Shown here one piece after another: positions 1 through 5,607 of a DNA stretch of 7,875 bases (the first letter of the stretch is position 1; the number at the start of each line of letters is the position of its first letter). The stretch spans positions 1-7,875 of the forward strand of contig CALFYQ010000157.1 of the NCBI GenBank assembly GCA_937952085.1. The letters run 5' to 3'. Position numbers and translations under genes: made by a program. Below the pieces are notes generated by a model. It was not told where the DNA came from. It did no database searches and saw nothing but the letters and a program-made list of their open reading frames with translations. Origin of the DNA: an uncultured Paracoccaceae bacterium. Lineage in GTDB: Bacteria; Pseudomonadota; Alphaproteobacteria; Rhodobacterales; Rhodobacteraceae.

Positions 1-239
1 ACGAACTCGACCTTCTCCGGGTCGCCGAGAATCGCCGCCGCCGCGCCCTTGCAGAAGTCGACATCGTAGCCCGACCATTCGCCCTTGTCGTTCAGGAAGC
101 CGACGCCGGCGAGGAAATTCAGCGTGCCGCATTTGAGCGACCCGCGGGCCTTGATGTCGTCGAGGAGGTCGGCCTGCGCCGCCCCCGCCCACAGCGCCAC
201 CGCCGCTCCGGCGACGGCAAGCTTCGTAGCGATGTTCAT
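1..239 (-). CDS. Amino-acid ABC transporter periplasmic binding protein, AapJ/BztA-like (3' end cut by window edge)
   Basis: This is the N-terminal part (79 full codons) of a periplasmic solute-binding protein of the polar/general L-amino-acid ABC transporter family. In the cell it would capture amino acids in the periplasm for an ABC permease. A Sec signal peptide is clear: MNIATK, a hydrophobic Ala-rich core, then an AQA cleavage site near residue 23. The mature start DLLDDIKARG is followed by LKCG (Cys37), LAGVGFLNDKGEWSGYDVDFC (residues 43-63, Cys63) and GDPEKVEF. In AapJ/BztA-type proteins these two cysteines, the KG.W.G.DVD stretch and the GD..KV segment are conserved landmarks. The ATG at 239 has a GGGAG Shine-Dalgarno at 254-250, ten bases upstream. 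It is separated from the IclR gene by 136 bases holding its own regulatory-looking elements, so it probably starts another transcription unit (permease and ATPase genes expected to the left). Amino-acid specificity cannot be assigned. Confidence 0.9.
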   Translation of the reverse strand, partial: MNIATKLAVAGAAVALWAGAAQADLLDDIKARGSLKCGTLNFLAGVGFLNDKGEWSGYDVDFCKGAAAAILGDPEKVEF

Positions 240-253
240 CGCGCTCGTTCTCC

Positions 254-289
254 CGTTGGACCCAGATCATGCCGTCTGTGGCTCCAACG
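254..289 (-). promoter_or_regulatory. Leader stem-loop abutting the Shine-Dalgarno of the amino-acid binding protein gene
   Basis: CGTTGGA (254-260) is the exact inverse complement of TCCAACG (283-289). Inside it, CC/GG (261-262 with 280-281) and CAGA/TCTG (263-266 with 275-278) also pair, leaving single-base bulges at 279 and 282 and an 8-base loop at 267-274. That gives 13 base pairs. On the minus strand the 3' arm ends at 254, the first base of the GGGAG ribosome site (254-250), so the structure could set access to that site or protect the mRNA 5' end. It could equally be a DNA operator. The pairing is seen directly; the function is inference. Confidence 0.5.
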
Positions 290-297
290 CTGACATT

Positions 298-307
298 TGA
301 TATATCA
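298..307. promoter_or_regulatory. Perfect palindrome TGATATATCA, candidate operator
   Basis: This 10-bp perfect palindrome sits in the only AT-rich patch of the region, about 60 bases upstream of the amino-acid binding protein start. A TTGAAA box on the minus strand (315-310) resembles a -35 element just upstream, but I see no convincing -10 box at a standard distance, so the promoter is not called separately. From memory, similar TGATATATCA-like half-site pairs are used by GntR/FCD regulators. No regulator of that family is in the window; IclR is the only local regulator. The position suits an operator over a promoter. Confidence 0.4.
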
Positions 308-357
308 CTTTTCAACGGGAATCTGAGCGCCTCCTGCTTATCGCGCGGCCGCTCGGC

Positions 358-371
358 GCCCTTTCCAGGGC
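358..371 (-). terminator. Short hairpin just after the IclR stop codon, possible weak terminator or 3' stabiliser
   Basis: The minus-strand sequence GCCCT-GGAA-AGGGC forms a perfect 5-bp stem closed by a GNRA-type tetraloop (GGAA). It starts 4 bases after the TGA of the IclR gene (378-376). No T-rich tract follows, so it is not a canonical intrinsic terminator. It may mark the operon 3' end through Rho-dependent termination or exonuclease protection. Confidence 0.35.
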
Positions 372-375
372 TTTG

Positions 376-1146
376 TCAGAGTGGGGAGGCGTCCGGCGCG
401 GCGGCGGTGCGGATCCGCTCGGAAAGCGCCGCCGCTTCGGCTTCGAGCAATGCGACGATGGAGGGAAGGCGGGCTTCCGCCATCCGGTCGCGGATCGCGG
501 CGACGCTGATCGCAGCGACGACCCGGCCTTTCCCGTCCCGCACCGGAACGCCGATGGCGCACATGCCGGAGACGATCCGCCCGTCGTTGAAGGAATGGCC
601 GCGCCGTCGCGTTTCGGCGACGAGGTCGCGCAGCGTCTCCGGGCCGAAGCCCGGATAGCGCGCGAGAGCCGGCCCGGAGGCGGCGATCGCCGCCTCACGC
701 TCGGCTTCCGGCAGGAAGGCGAGAAGGGCGAGGCTCCCGGCGCCGACGCCGAGCGGCCGACGGTCGCCGATGTCGAGCGTCAGCGTGCGAATCGGGAAGG
801 GGCCGACCTGCCGGTCGAGGCAGACCGCCTCAGGCCCCTCTCGCGCCGAGAGAAACACCGTATCCTCCGTCTCCCGCGCGATGCGGAAGAGCGAGGGGCG
901 GGCGAGTTCCGCAAGGTCGACCCGCGCCGCCCGGCTGCCAAGCCGCGCCAGCGCCGGGCCGACCTGGTAGCGCCGGGAATCCGGCGTCTGCCGGGCGAGG
1001 CCGGTCTCGACCAAAGCGGCGAGGAGGCGATGCGCCGTCGTCTTTCCGAGCCCGGTCTCGCGAGCGAGGTCGGAGAGCCGCCACGTCGCCTCCGGCTCGC
1101 GCGCAAGCAGTTTCAGAAGCTCCGCTGCGCGGAGGACCGATTTCAT
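376..1146 (-). CDS. IclR-family transcriptional regulator
   Basis: This 256-residue protein has the usual IclR length and layout. The N-terminal winged helix-turn-helix covers about residues 3-65: SVLRAAELLKLL, then the recognition region LARETGLGKTTAHRLLAAL at 27-45, then a wing ending SRRYQVGPALARLG. The C-terminal effector domain covers about 75-245. It includes DTVFLSAREGPEAVCLDR, a GVGAGSLALLAFLP segment and the family signature SGMCAIGVPVRD (193-204), followed by AAISVAA. Such regulators bind palindromic operators as dimers or tetramers and sense small organic acids or aromatics in the C-terminal pocket. The ATG at 1146 lies 3 bases after the stop of the preceding gene and has only a weak Shine-Dalgarno, which points to translational coupling and cotranscription. 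It most likely controls the operon it closes. The operator is not visible because the operon promoter is outside the window, and the effector is unknown. Confidence 0.93.
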   Translation of the reverse strand: MKSVLRAAELLKLLAREPEATWRLSDLARETGLGKTTAHRLLAALVETGLARQTPDSRRYQVGPALARLGSRAARVDLAELARPSLFRIARETEDTVFLSAREGPEAVCLDRQVGPFPIRTLTLDIGDRRPLGVGAGSLALLAFLPEAEREAAIAASGPALARYPGFGPETLRDLVAETRRRGHSFNDGRIVSGMCAIGVPVRDGKGRVVAAISVAAIRDRMAEARLPSIVALLEAEAAALSERIRTAAAPDASPL

Positions 1147-1149
1147 CGT

Positions 1150-1971
1150 CTATCCGGCGCGCTGCGGCGCGCCGGCCCAGGCTTCGAGCACATCGCGCGC
1201 CCGATCGCCCGGCGCCGCGCCGAGCGCCGATGCGCGCCGGTTGACGGCCGAGATCACGCCGGTCTCGTAGCTGGAGCGGGCCTCGCCGATCCGCGCGCTG
1301 GCGGCGGCGACGGTGAAGGCGGCGATCCCCCGTTCGTCGAGCGCGGGCAGCCGGGCGATGCCGGCCTGCTCGATCCCGATCCCGGCGTCGTTGAATACAG
1401 CGGCGTATCCATCCGTCCTGAGCGCCATCGCCGGCGCCCCGCCGACGAGGCCGCCATGCGAGCCGGTGACAACGATGGCGCCGGAATCCTCTTGCCCGAC
1501 CATCGCCGCGGAATCGACGACAAGGATACGCCGGCCGCCCGGCCGTTCGAGCGTCAGCCGGGTCTCGCCCACCGGCGGCGGCGCGGCGTTGGCGAGGGGC
1601 GCGGCGGCGAGCCGTTCCGCCGCCTCCGCCGTCCCCATGCCCGGCCGCACGCCGAGCGCGGCGGCGACGGCATTGGCGCGGCTGACCGCGCCGCGGGCCA
1701 GCATGTCTCCGGTGTCGCCGATCCGGCAGCTGAGATGAGAGATCGCAGCGGCCGCGACGCCGAGCGACTCGAGCCAGGGAAGGGAGGCGACGCCGGCCTC
1801 GTCGAGGCCGATCCCGGCGTCGCAGAGGATCGCCGCGCGCACCTTCGCCTTGGCGACAAGCGCGCCGGGATAGAGCCCGCCGTGCGAGCCGCACACCAGC
1901 ACCGCCCCCGCCGCTTCCGGCGGGATCTTGGTGGCGGTGTCGGCCGTGACGAAGGCGGCATTCTCCCTCAT
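1150..1971 (-). CDS. Uncharacterised protein with two tandem copies of an alpha/beta domain (GSHGG/DAGIG/RIG motifs)
   Basis: This 273-residue protein looks soluble, with no signal peptide or membrane segment. It consists of two diverged copies of one unit: about residues 7-111 and 149-255, joined by an Ala/Pro-rich linker. Each copy begins with a hydrophobic strand and D[TS]A, then GA[VI][LV]V.GSHGG (GSHGG at 28-32 and 170-174), NDAGIG or CDAGIG (DAGIG at 51-55 and 195-199), AG[VI]A.LP.L, S.RIG[DE] (RIG at 83-85 and 227-229), G..S..N (94-100 and 238-244) and ALG..PG. Roughly 40 of 90 core positions match by eye. I recall similar conserved hypothetical proteins in proteobacteria but no assigned reaction. 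The Gly-rich SHGG loop after a strand suggests an anion- or cofactor-binding site, which is inference. The ATG at 1971 has GGAG at 1980-1977, which touches the TGA of the ThDP enzyme gene (TGAGGAG), so the two are coupled and may act together. It is 3 bases before the IclR gene. Confidence 0.85.
   Translation of the reverse strand: MRENAAFVTADTATKIPPEAAGAVLVCGSHGGLYPGALVAKAKVRAAILCDAGIGLDEAGVASLPWLESLGVAAAAISHLSCRIGDTGDMLARGAVSRANAVAAALGVRPGMGTAEAAERLAAAPLANAAPPPVGETRLTLERPGGRRILVVDSAAMVGQEDSGAIVVTGSHGGLVGGAPAMALRTDGYAAVFNDAGIGIEQAGIARLPALDERGIAAFTVAAASARIGEARSSYETGVISAVNRRASALGAAPGDRARDVLEAWAGAPQRAG
1207..1527 (-). repeat. Second copy of the duplicated domain within the GSHGG protein
   Basis: Residues 149-255 of the protein encoded at 1150-1971. 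It aligns with residues 7-111 at an offset of 142-144 residues, with a net two-residue insertion after the GSHGG loop. Every signature is kept: D153, GSHGG 170-174, DAGIG 195-199, RIGE 227-230, G..S..N 238-244. The duplication is ancient, because it is visible in protein but not as a DNA-level repeat. Confidence 0.8.
1639..1953 (-). repeat. First copy of the duplicated domain within the GSHGG protein
   Basis: Residues 7-111 of the protein encoded at 1150-1971, with D11, GSHGG 28-32, DAGIG 51-55, RIGD 83-86 and G..S..N 94-100. The copy has Cys at 27, 50 and 82 where the second copy has Thr, Asn and Ala. The two halves may therefore have divided roles, for example one catalytic and one structural, inside a pseudo-dimer (inference). 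Confidence 0.8.
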
Positions 1972-1980
1972 GCGGGCTCC

Positions 1981-3711
1981 TCAGGCGACGCGGTCGCCCT
2001 TCTTCACCTGCACCGTCCGATTGTCCACGCCCGGCAGCATGTGCGCCGGGTCTCGGGTGACGACGACGTCGAGAAGGGTCGGCCCCTCGCGGTTCGCGAA
2101 GCTTTGCGCCAGCGCGTCGCCGAGCTTCTCCGGGTCCTCGACGCGGATGCCGAGGCAGCCGAGCGCCTCCGCGACCTTGGCGTAGTTCACTTCCTCGAGG
2201 TCGCTCGACTGGTAGGCGCCGCCGCCATACATCAGGTGCTGCAACGCCTTCACATAACCCGAGGCGGCGTTGTTCACGACGACGACGGTCAACGGCAGCT
2301 TCAGCCGCCGCGCCGTCTCCAGTTCGCCCATCACCATGTTGAAGCCGCCATCGCCGGTGAGGCCGACGACGCGGCTGCCGCGCGCCGCCAGCGCCGCGCC
2401 CATCGCGCCCGGCAGGCCATAGCCGATCGAGGCGAAGCCGCGATCCGGCACGAAGCCGCGCCCGGCCTGCTTGGTGTCGTAGAGAAGCCCGCCCCAATGC
2501 GCCGCGAAGCCGCCATCGGCGACGAGGATGCCGTCCGCCGGCATCGCCTTGTTCAACTCGTCGAGAAGACGGGCCATGTTGATCGGCCGCTCGCCGGAGG
2601 TGAGCCGCGGCGCCACGGATTTCCGCCATTCGGCCATCTTCGCCGAAACCTCATCGGCATAGCCCTGCTGGCGCGAACGGATCGCCGAAGCCTGGCTGGC
2701 CAGCGCGCCGGCAAGTTCCGTCAGTCCCTCGCGCGCATCGCTCCAGAGCCGGAGCGTGGGCGTGAAGGTGCGGCCGAATTCTTCGGCCACGCTGTCGAGA
2801 TGGATCACCGTCTTGCCCGGCGCCGGAACGGTGTAGCGCTTGGTGGCGATCTCGCCGAGCTTGCAGCCTACGACGAGAAGGAGGTCCGCTTCCTCGATCA
2901 GCTTGTTGGCGATCCGGTCGTAGCGGCCGAAAAGCCCGGCGCTGAGCGGGTCGGTGCAGGCGATGGCGCCCTTGCCGGTCATCGTGTGCGCGACGGGAAG
3001 GTTGATCGCGCGGGCGAGCGCCTCCGCCGCGCCGGCCGCGCCGGAGATGTGAACGCCGCCGCCGCAGAGCATGAGGGGACGCTTCGCCGCCGCCAGCATC
3101 TCCGCCGCGCGGGCGAGATCGGCCGCGGCCGGGCGGCAGCGGAGCGCCGGCGCCGCGGCGAGATCTTCCGATACTTCAAGCGCTTCCGGGTCGAACGGGA
3201 AGGTGCCGTGGCAAATGTCTTCAGGGATGTCCACAACGACGGGACCGGGCCGGCCCGAGGTCGCGACGTGAAAGGCGCGCTTCACCAGTTCCGGAATCCG
3301 CTCGATCATCTCGATGCGGATCAGCTCCTTGCAGGCGGGACGCAGGATCTCCGTCTGCCGGGATTCCTGCGTCATGTTCTTCCAGGAGTGCATCCGGTGG
3401 CTGTCACCGGTGAAGACGACGAGCGGCGAGCCCGCGTTCAGCGCCTCGACGAGGCCGGTCACGAGGTTGGTCGCGCCGGGCCCCAGGGTCGCGTCGCAGA
3501 CGCCGACCCGGCCCGAAACCTTGGCGAAGGCGTCGGCGATGAAGACGGCGCAGCGCTCGTCGTTGATCAGGTTGTGGTCGAGCCCGATCCGCCGCGCGGC
3601 GTCGTAGAAGGGCAGCAACTGAAAGCCGCCCATGCCGAACATCGGGCCGACCTTCGCCCCTTTCAGAAGGCGGGCGATGGCCTCGCCGCCGGTCATTTCA
3701 GTGTTGCTCAC
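1981..3711 (-). CDS. Acetolactate-synthase-like thiamine diphosphate-dependent enzyme
   Basis: This protein of about 576 residues has the three-domain fold of the acetolactate synthase / pyruvate oxidase / benzoylformate decarboxylase family. Numbering below counts from the ATG at 3717. The N-terminal PYR domain (8-175) carries the cofactor-activating glutamate in NDERCAVF (Glu54), the LGPGATN loop (78-84) and TQES (116-119), which may match the Gln of the ALS DAFQE motif. The central domain (about 195-345) includes LMLCGGGVHISGA and LLVVGCKLGE. The C-terminal PP domain carries the ThDP/Mg motif GDGGFN (455-460) through VVVNN (479-483), and it ends in DPAHMLPG. Family members decarboxylate a 2-oxo acid and often condense or cleave C-C bonds; the exact reaction here cannot be read. 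The start is set at GTG 3711 because AGGAG (3724-3720) is 8 bases from it but only 2 from the ATG at 3717. It lies 28 bases after dctM. No small regulatory subunit gene follows, which argues against a biosynthetic IlvB. Confidence 0.9.
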   Translation of the reverse strand: MSNTEMTGGEAIARLLKGAKVGPMFGMGGFQLLPFYDAARRIGLDHNLINDERCAVFIADAFAKVSGRVGVCDATLGPGATNLVTGLVEALNAGSPLVVFTGDSHRMHSWKNMTQESRQTEILRPACKELIRIEMIERIPELVKRAFHVATSGRPGPVVVDIPEDICHGTFPFDPEALEVSEDLAAAPALRCRPAAADLARAAEMLAAAKRPLMLCGGGVHISGAAGAAEALARAINLPVAHTMTGKGAIACTDPLSAGLFGRYDRIANKLIEEADLLLVVGCKLGEIATKRYTVPAPGKTVIHLDSVAEEFGRTFTPTLRLWSDAREGLTELAGALASQASAIRSRQQGYADEVSAKMAEWRKSVAPRLTSGERPINMARLLDELNKAMPADGILVADGGFAAHWGGLLYDTKQAGRGFVPDRGFASIGYGLPGAMGAALAARGSRVVGLTGDGGFNMVMGELETARRLKLPLTVVVVNNAASGYVKALQHLMYGGGAYQSSDLEEVNYAKVAEALGCLGIRVEDPEKLGDALAQSFANREGPTLLDVVVTRDPAHMLPGVDNRTVQVKKGDRVA

Positions 3712-3719
3712 GGGCATTT

Positions 3720-3724
3720 CTCCT
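3720..3724 (-). promoter_or_regulatory. Ribosome binding site deciding the start of the ThDP enzyme gene
   Basis: AGGAG on the minus strand. Spacing to the ATG at 3717 is 2 bases, too short for normal initiation. Spacing to the in-frame GTG at 3711 is 8 bases, which is optimal. GTG is therefore favoured and shortens the protein by two residues. Confidence 0.55.
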
Positions 3725-3739
3725 GAGGGCTGGCGAAGA

Positions 3740-5038
3740 TCACACGCGGTATCCGAGCGCCTGGGGCAGCCAGAGCGCGATCTCCGGGAAGAGGATGACG
3801 AGAAGGAGCGCGCCGCCCATCGTGCCGAGAAGCACGGCGACCCATGGCACCGTGTCTTCGATCGGCGCGCGGGCGATCCGCGCGGTGATCATCAGGTTCA
3901 CCGCGACGGGCGGCGTGAACTGCCCGATCGCCACGTTCATCGCCATCAGCACGCCGAACCAGGTGAGGTTCCAGTCGAAGGCGACAGCGATCGGGATGAG
4001 CAGCGGCAGCGTGATGAGATAGATCGAGACGCCGTCCAGGATCATGCCGGCGAGCAGAAGCACCGCCATGATCATGATCAGGACGAGCCCGCCATTGTCG
4101 GTGACCGAGAGGATCGCCGCCGCCGCCTGGTCGAAGGCCCCGAGCGTCGAGCCCGCCCAGGCGAAGAGGCCGGCGAGCGAGATGATGATCATGACAACCG
4201 CCGAAATCTCAGCGCTGTCCGAGAGCGCGCGCCAGACGTCCCTGAACCCCATGTTCCTGTAGAGGAACACGCCGACGAAGAACCCATAGGCGACTGCGAC
4301 CGCCGCCGCCTCGGTCGGCGTGAAGAGGCCGGTTCGAAGCCCGCCGAGAATGATGACGGGTGCCATCAGGCCCGGCATGGCGTCGCGCAGGCTTCGCCAG
4401 AAGGGCGGACGGGCGTCAGTTTCGGCAGCCCCGAAATTCTTCCAGCGGCTGATGAGAAGCGTCGGCGCGATCACCGCCAGCCCGGCGAGGATGCCGGGGA
4501 AGACGCCGGCGGCGAAAAGGGCGCGAAGGTCGATCCCCGGCACCATGATCGAGTAGACGATCAGGGCGATCGAGGGCGGGATCAGGATCGCGGTCGAAGC
4601 CGAGGCGGCGATCAGGCTGGCGGAGAACGCGCGCGGATAGCCGGCCTTCGCCATCGAGGGGATCATGATTGTCGCGACGGCCGCCGCATCGGCCGGGCCC
4701 GAGCCCGACATGCCGCCCATGATGAGGCAGACCAGCGTCGCCACGACGGCGAGACCGCCCCGCCGCGGCCCGACGATGGACTGTGCGAAGGTGACGAGCC
4801 GGCCTGCGACGCCCGAGCGCTCGAAGACCATGCCGGTGAGCACGAAGAGCGGGATGGCGATGAGCGGATACTTCGCGACGGAGGCGTAGGTGTTCGCCCC
4901 GATCATCGCCACGGAATTCAGATCGAGCCCGACCGCCACCGCGGCCGCGCCGGCGAGACCGAGCGCCACGGCGATCGGCGCGCCGATCGTCAAGAGCGCG
5001 ACGAAGACGCCGAGGAGGACGAAATTCGCCGCGATCAC
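3740..5038 (-). CDS. dctM: TRAP transporter large permease subunit (DctM family)
   Basis: This 432-residue, very hydrophobic protein has the length and motifs of the DctM/SiaM transport subunit, which carries the substrate across the inner membrane by Na+ or H+ symport. About a dozen membrane segments are visible. Hallmarks of the two inverted halves are present: GGMSGSGPADAAAV (108-121) with GYPRAFSASLIAASAS and IPPS (153-156) in the first half, and GGLRTGLFTPTEAAAVAV (232-249) with IGQFTPPVAVNL (371-382) in the second. The start is GTG at 5038-5036, overlapping the dctQ stop by 4 bases (GTGA), so translation is coupled to dctQ. An upstream TAGGGG may serve as a weak Shine-Dalgarno. The next gene, the ThDP enzyme, begins 28 bases after its stop. 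The symbol is the family name and does not claim dicarboxylate specificity. Confidence 0.95.
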   Translation of the reverse strand: MIAANFVLLGVFVALLTIGAPIAVALGLAGAAAVAVGLDLNSVAMIGANTYASVAKYPLIAIPLFVLTGMVFERSGVAGRLVTFAQSIVGPRRGGLAVVATLVCLIMGGMSGSGPADAAAVATIMIPSMAKAGYPRAFSASLIAASASTAILIPPSIALIVYSIMVPGIDLRALFAAGVFPGILAGLAVIAPTLLISRWKNFGAAETDARPPFWRSLRDAMPGLMAPVIILGGLRTGLFTPTEAAAVAVAYGFFVGVFLYRNMGFRDVWRALSDSAEISAVVMIIISLAGLFAWAGSTLGAFDQAAAAILSVTDNGGLVLIMIMAVLLLAGMILDGVSIYLITLPLLIPIAVAFDWNLTWFGVLMAMNVAIGQFTPPVAVNLMITARIARAPIEDTVPWVAVLLGTMGGALLLVILFPEIALWLPQALGYRV

Positions 5039-5556
5039 AGTCGGCCCCTACGGAGCGCGATCAGCCGGCCGATCAGGCGAAGGATGATGGCGGCGGAGAG
5101 GAGCGGCAGCCAGATCGTGTAGATCCAGTTCGGATAGCCGAGGCCGGGCGAGGTTTCCTCGAAATCGTATTCGTCCCAGGTCAGCTCCGCGCCATAGTAG
5201 AGCACGAGCAGGAACATCGTGATCGAGGCGAGGATCGCCAGCGACTCGACCGCCTTGCGGGGTCGCGGCGGCAGCCGGTCGACCAGGAAAGAGATGCGGA
5301 TGTTCTCGCCGGTGGCGAAGGCGAGCGAGGCGCCGGTGAAGGTCAGGAACACCAGCAGGAAGACCGAGAATTCCTCGGTGAAGGCGAAGGAGACGTCAGT
5401 GGCGTAGCGCACGACGACGTTGGCGAAGCTGATCAGGCAGATCGCCGCCATCGCCGCCGCCGCCAGCGAGCGTTCGATGGAGATCGGCACGGTCGCGTGC
5501 CGGGCCTCGCCGCGGAGGCCTTCACCCGTTTCGGGCGCCGGTCCGGTCTCGGACAT
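5035..5556 (-). CDS. dctQ: TRAP transporter small permease subunit (DctQ family)
   Basis: This 173-residue inner-membrane protein has four predicted membrane segments (about residues 31-50, 62-82, 102-122 and 144-165), the standard DctQ topology. Typical family features are FANVVVRY (44-51) at the end of the first helix, FTEEF (59-63) before the second, GENIRISFLVDRLP (83-96) in the loop, and a last helix with YPNWIYTIWLPLL. DctQ scaffolds DctM in the QM transport complex. The N-terminal 25 residues form a polar cytoplasmic tail. The ATG at 5556 has AGGAG at 5569-5565, with 8 bases of spacing. It lies 51 bases after dctP, across a strong hairpin, and overlaps dctM by 4 bases. The symbol is the family name only. 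Confidence 0.93.
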   Translation of the reverse strand: MSETGPAPETGEGLRGEARHATVPISIERSLAAAAMAAICLISFANVVVRYATDVSFAFTEEFSVFLLVFLTFTGASLAFATGENIRISFLVDRLPPRPRKAVESLAILASITMFLLVLYYGAELTWDEYDFEETSPGLGYPNWIYTIWLPLLSAAIILRLIGRLIALRRGRL

Positions 5557-5575
5557 GTTCGCCTCTCCTGAGGGC

Positions 5576-5600
5576 GGGGCGCGCCGCTCTGACGCGCCCC
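5576..5600 (-). promoter_or_regulatory. Strong GC hairpin between dctP and dctQ (attenuator or mRNA stabiliser)
   Basis: GGGGCGCG (5576-5583) and CGCGCCCC (5593-5600) form a perfect 8-bp stem with a 9-base loop, inside the 51-base gap between the dctP stop and the dctQ start. No T tract follows, and the dctQ Shine-Dalgarno begins 7 bases beyond the stem, so full termination is unlikely. Such hairpins after binding-protein genes commonly protect the upstream mRNA from 3' exonucleases or partly terminate. Either would give more DctP than DctQM, matching the usual excess of the periplasmic component. Confidence 0.6.
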
Positions 5601-5607
5601 GAAAGCG

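Noticed and set aside
830..2629. Minus-strand open frame of 599 codons overlapping three genes in another frame
   Set aside because: Arg/Gly/Ala-rich with no motif; it is a frame-shifted reading of genes whose correct frames carry full family signatures.
1981..3717. Assignment of the ThDP enzyme as sulfoacetaldehyde acetyltransferase (Xsc) or glyoxylate carboligase
   Set aside because: The TRAP context invites a sulfonate pathway, but I do not see Xsc-specific sequence, and no phosphotransacetylase or taurine/isethionate genes are present. A general ALS-like label is all that can be supported.
373..3726. Plus-strand open frame of 1117 codons spanning the IclR, GSHGG-protein and ThDP genes
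   Set aside because: It is exactly antisense to three genes with clear family motifs. Its translation is a low-complexity Arg/Gly/Glu/Asp-rich string without domains, as expected when GC-rich third positions remove stops from the complementary frame.
3632..5122. Plus-strand open frame of 496 codons, very rich in charged residues
   Set aside because: It is antisense to dctM. The charged composition is the complement of hydrophobic codons of a membrane protein, and there is no domain or plausible initiation context.
5576..5600. Rho-independent terminator ending transcription after dctP
   Set aside because: The stem is strong but there is no T tract, and dctQ with a good ribosome site follows at once. 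Full termination would strand the permease genes.
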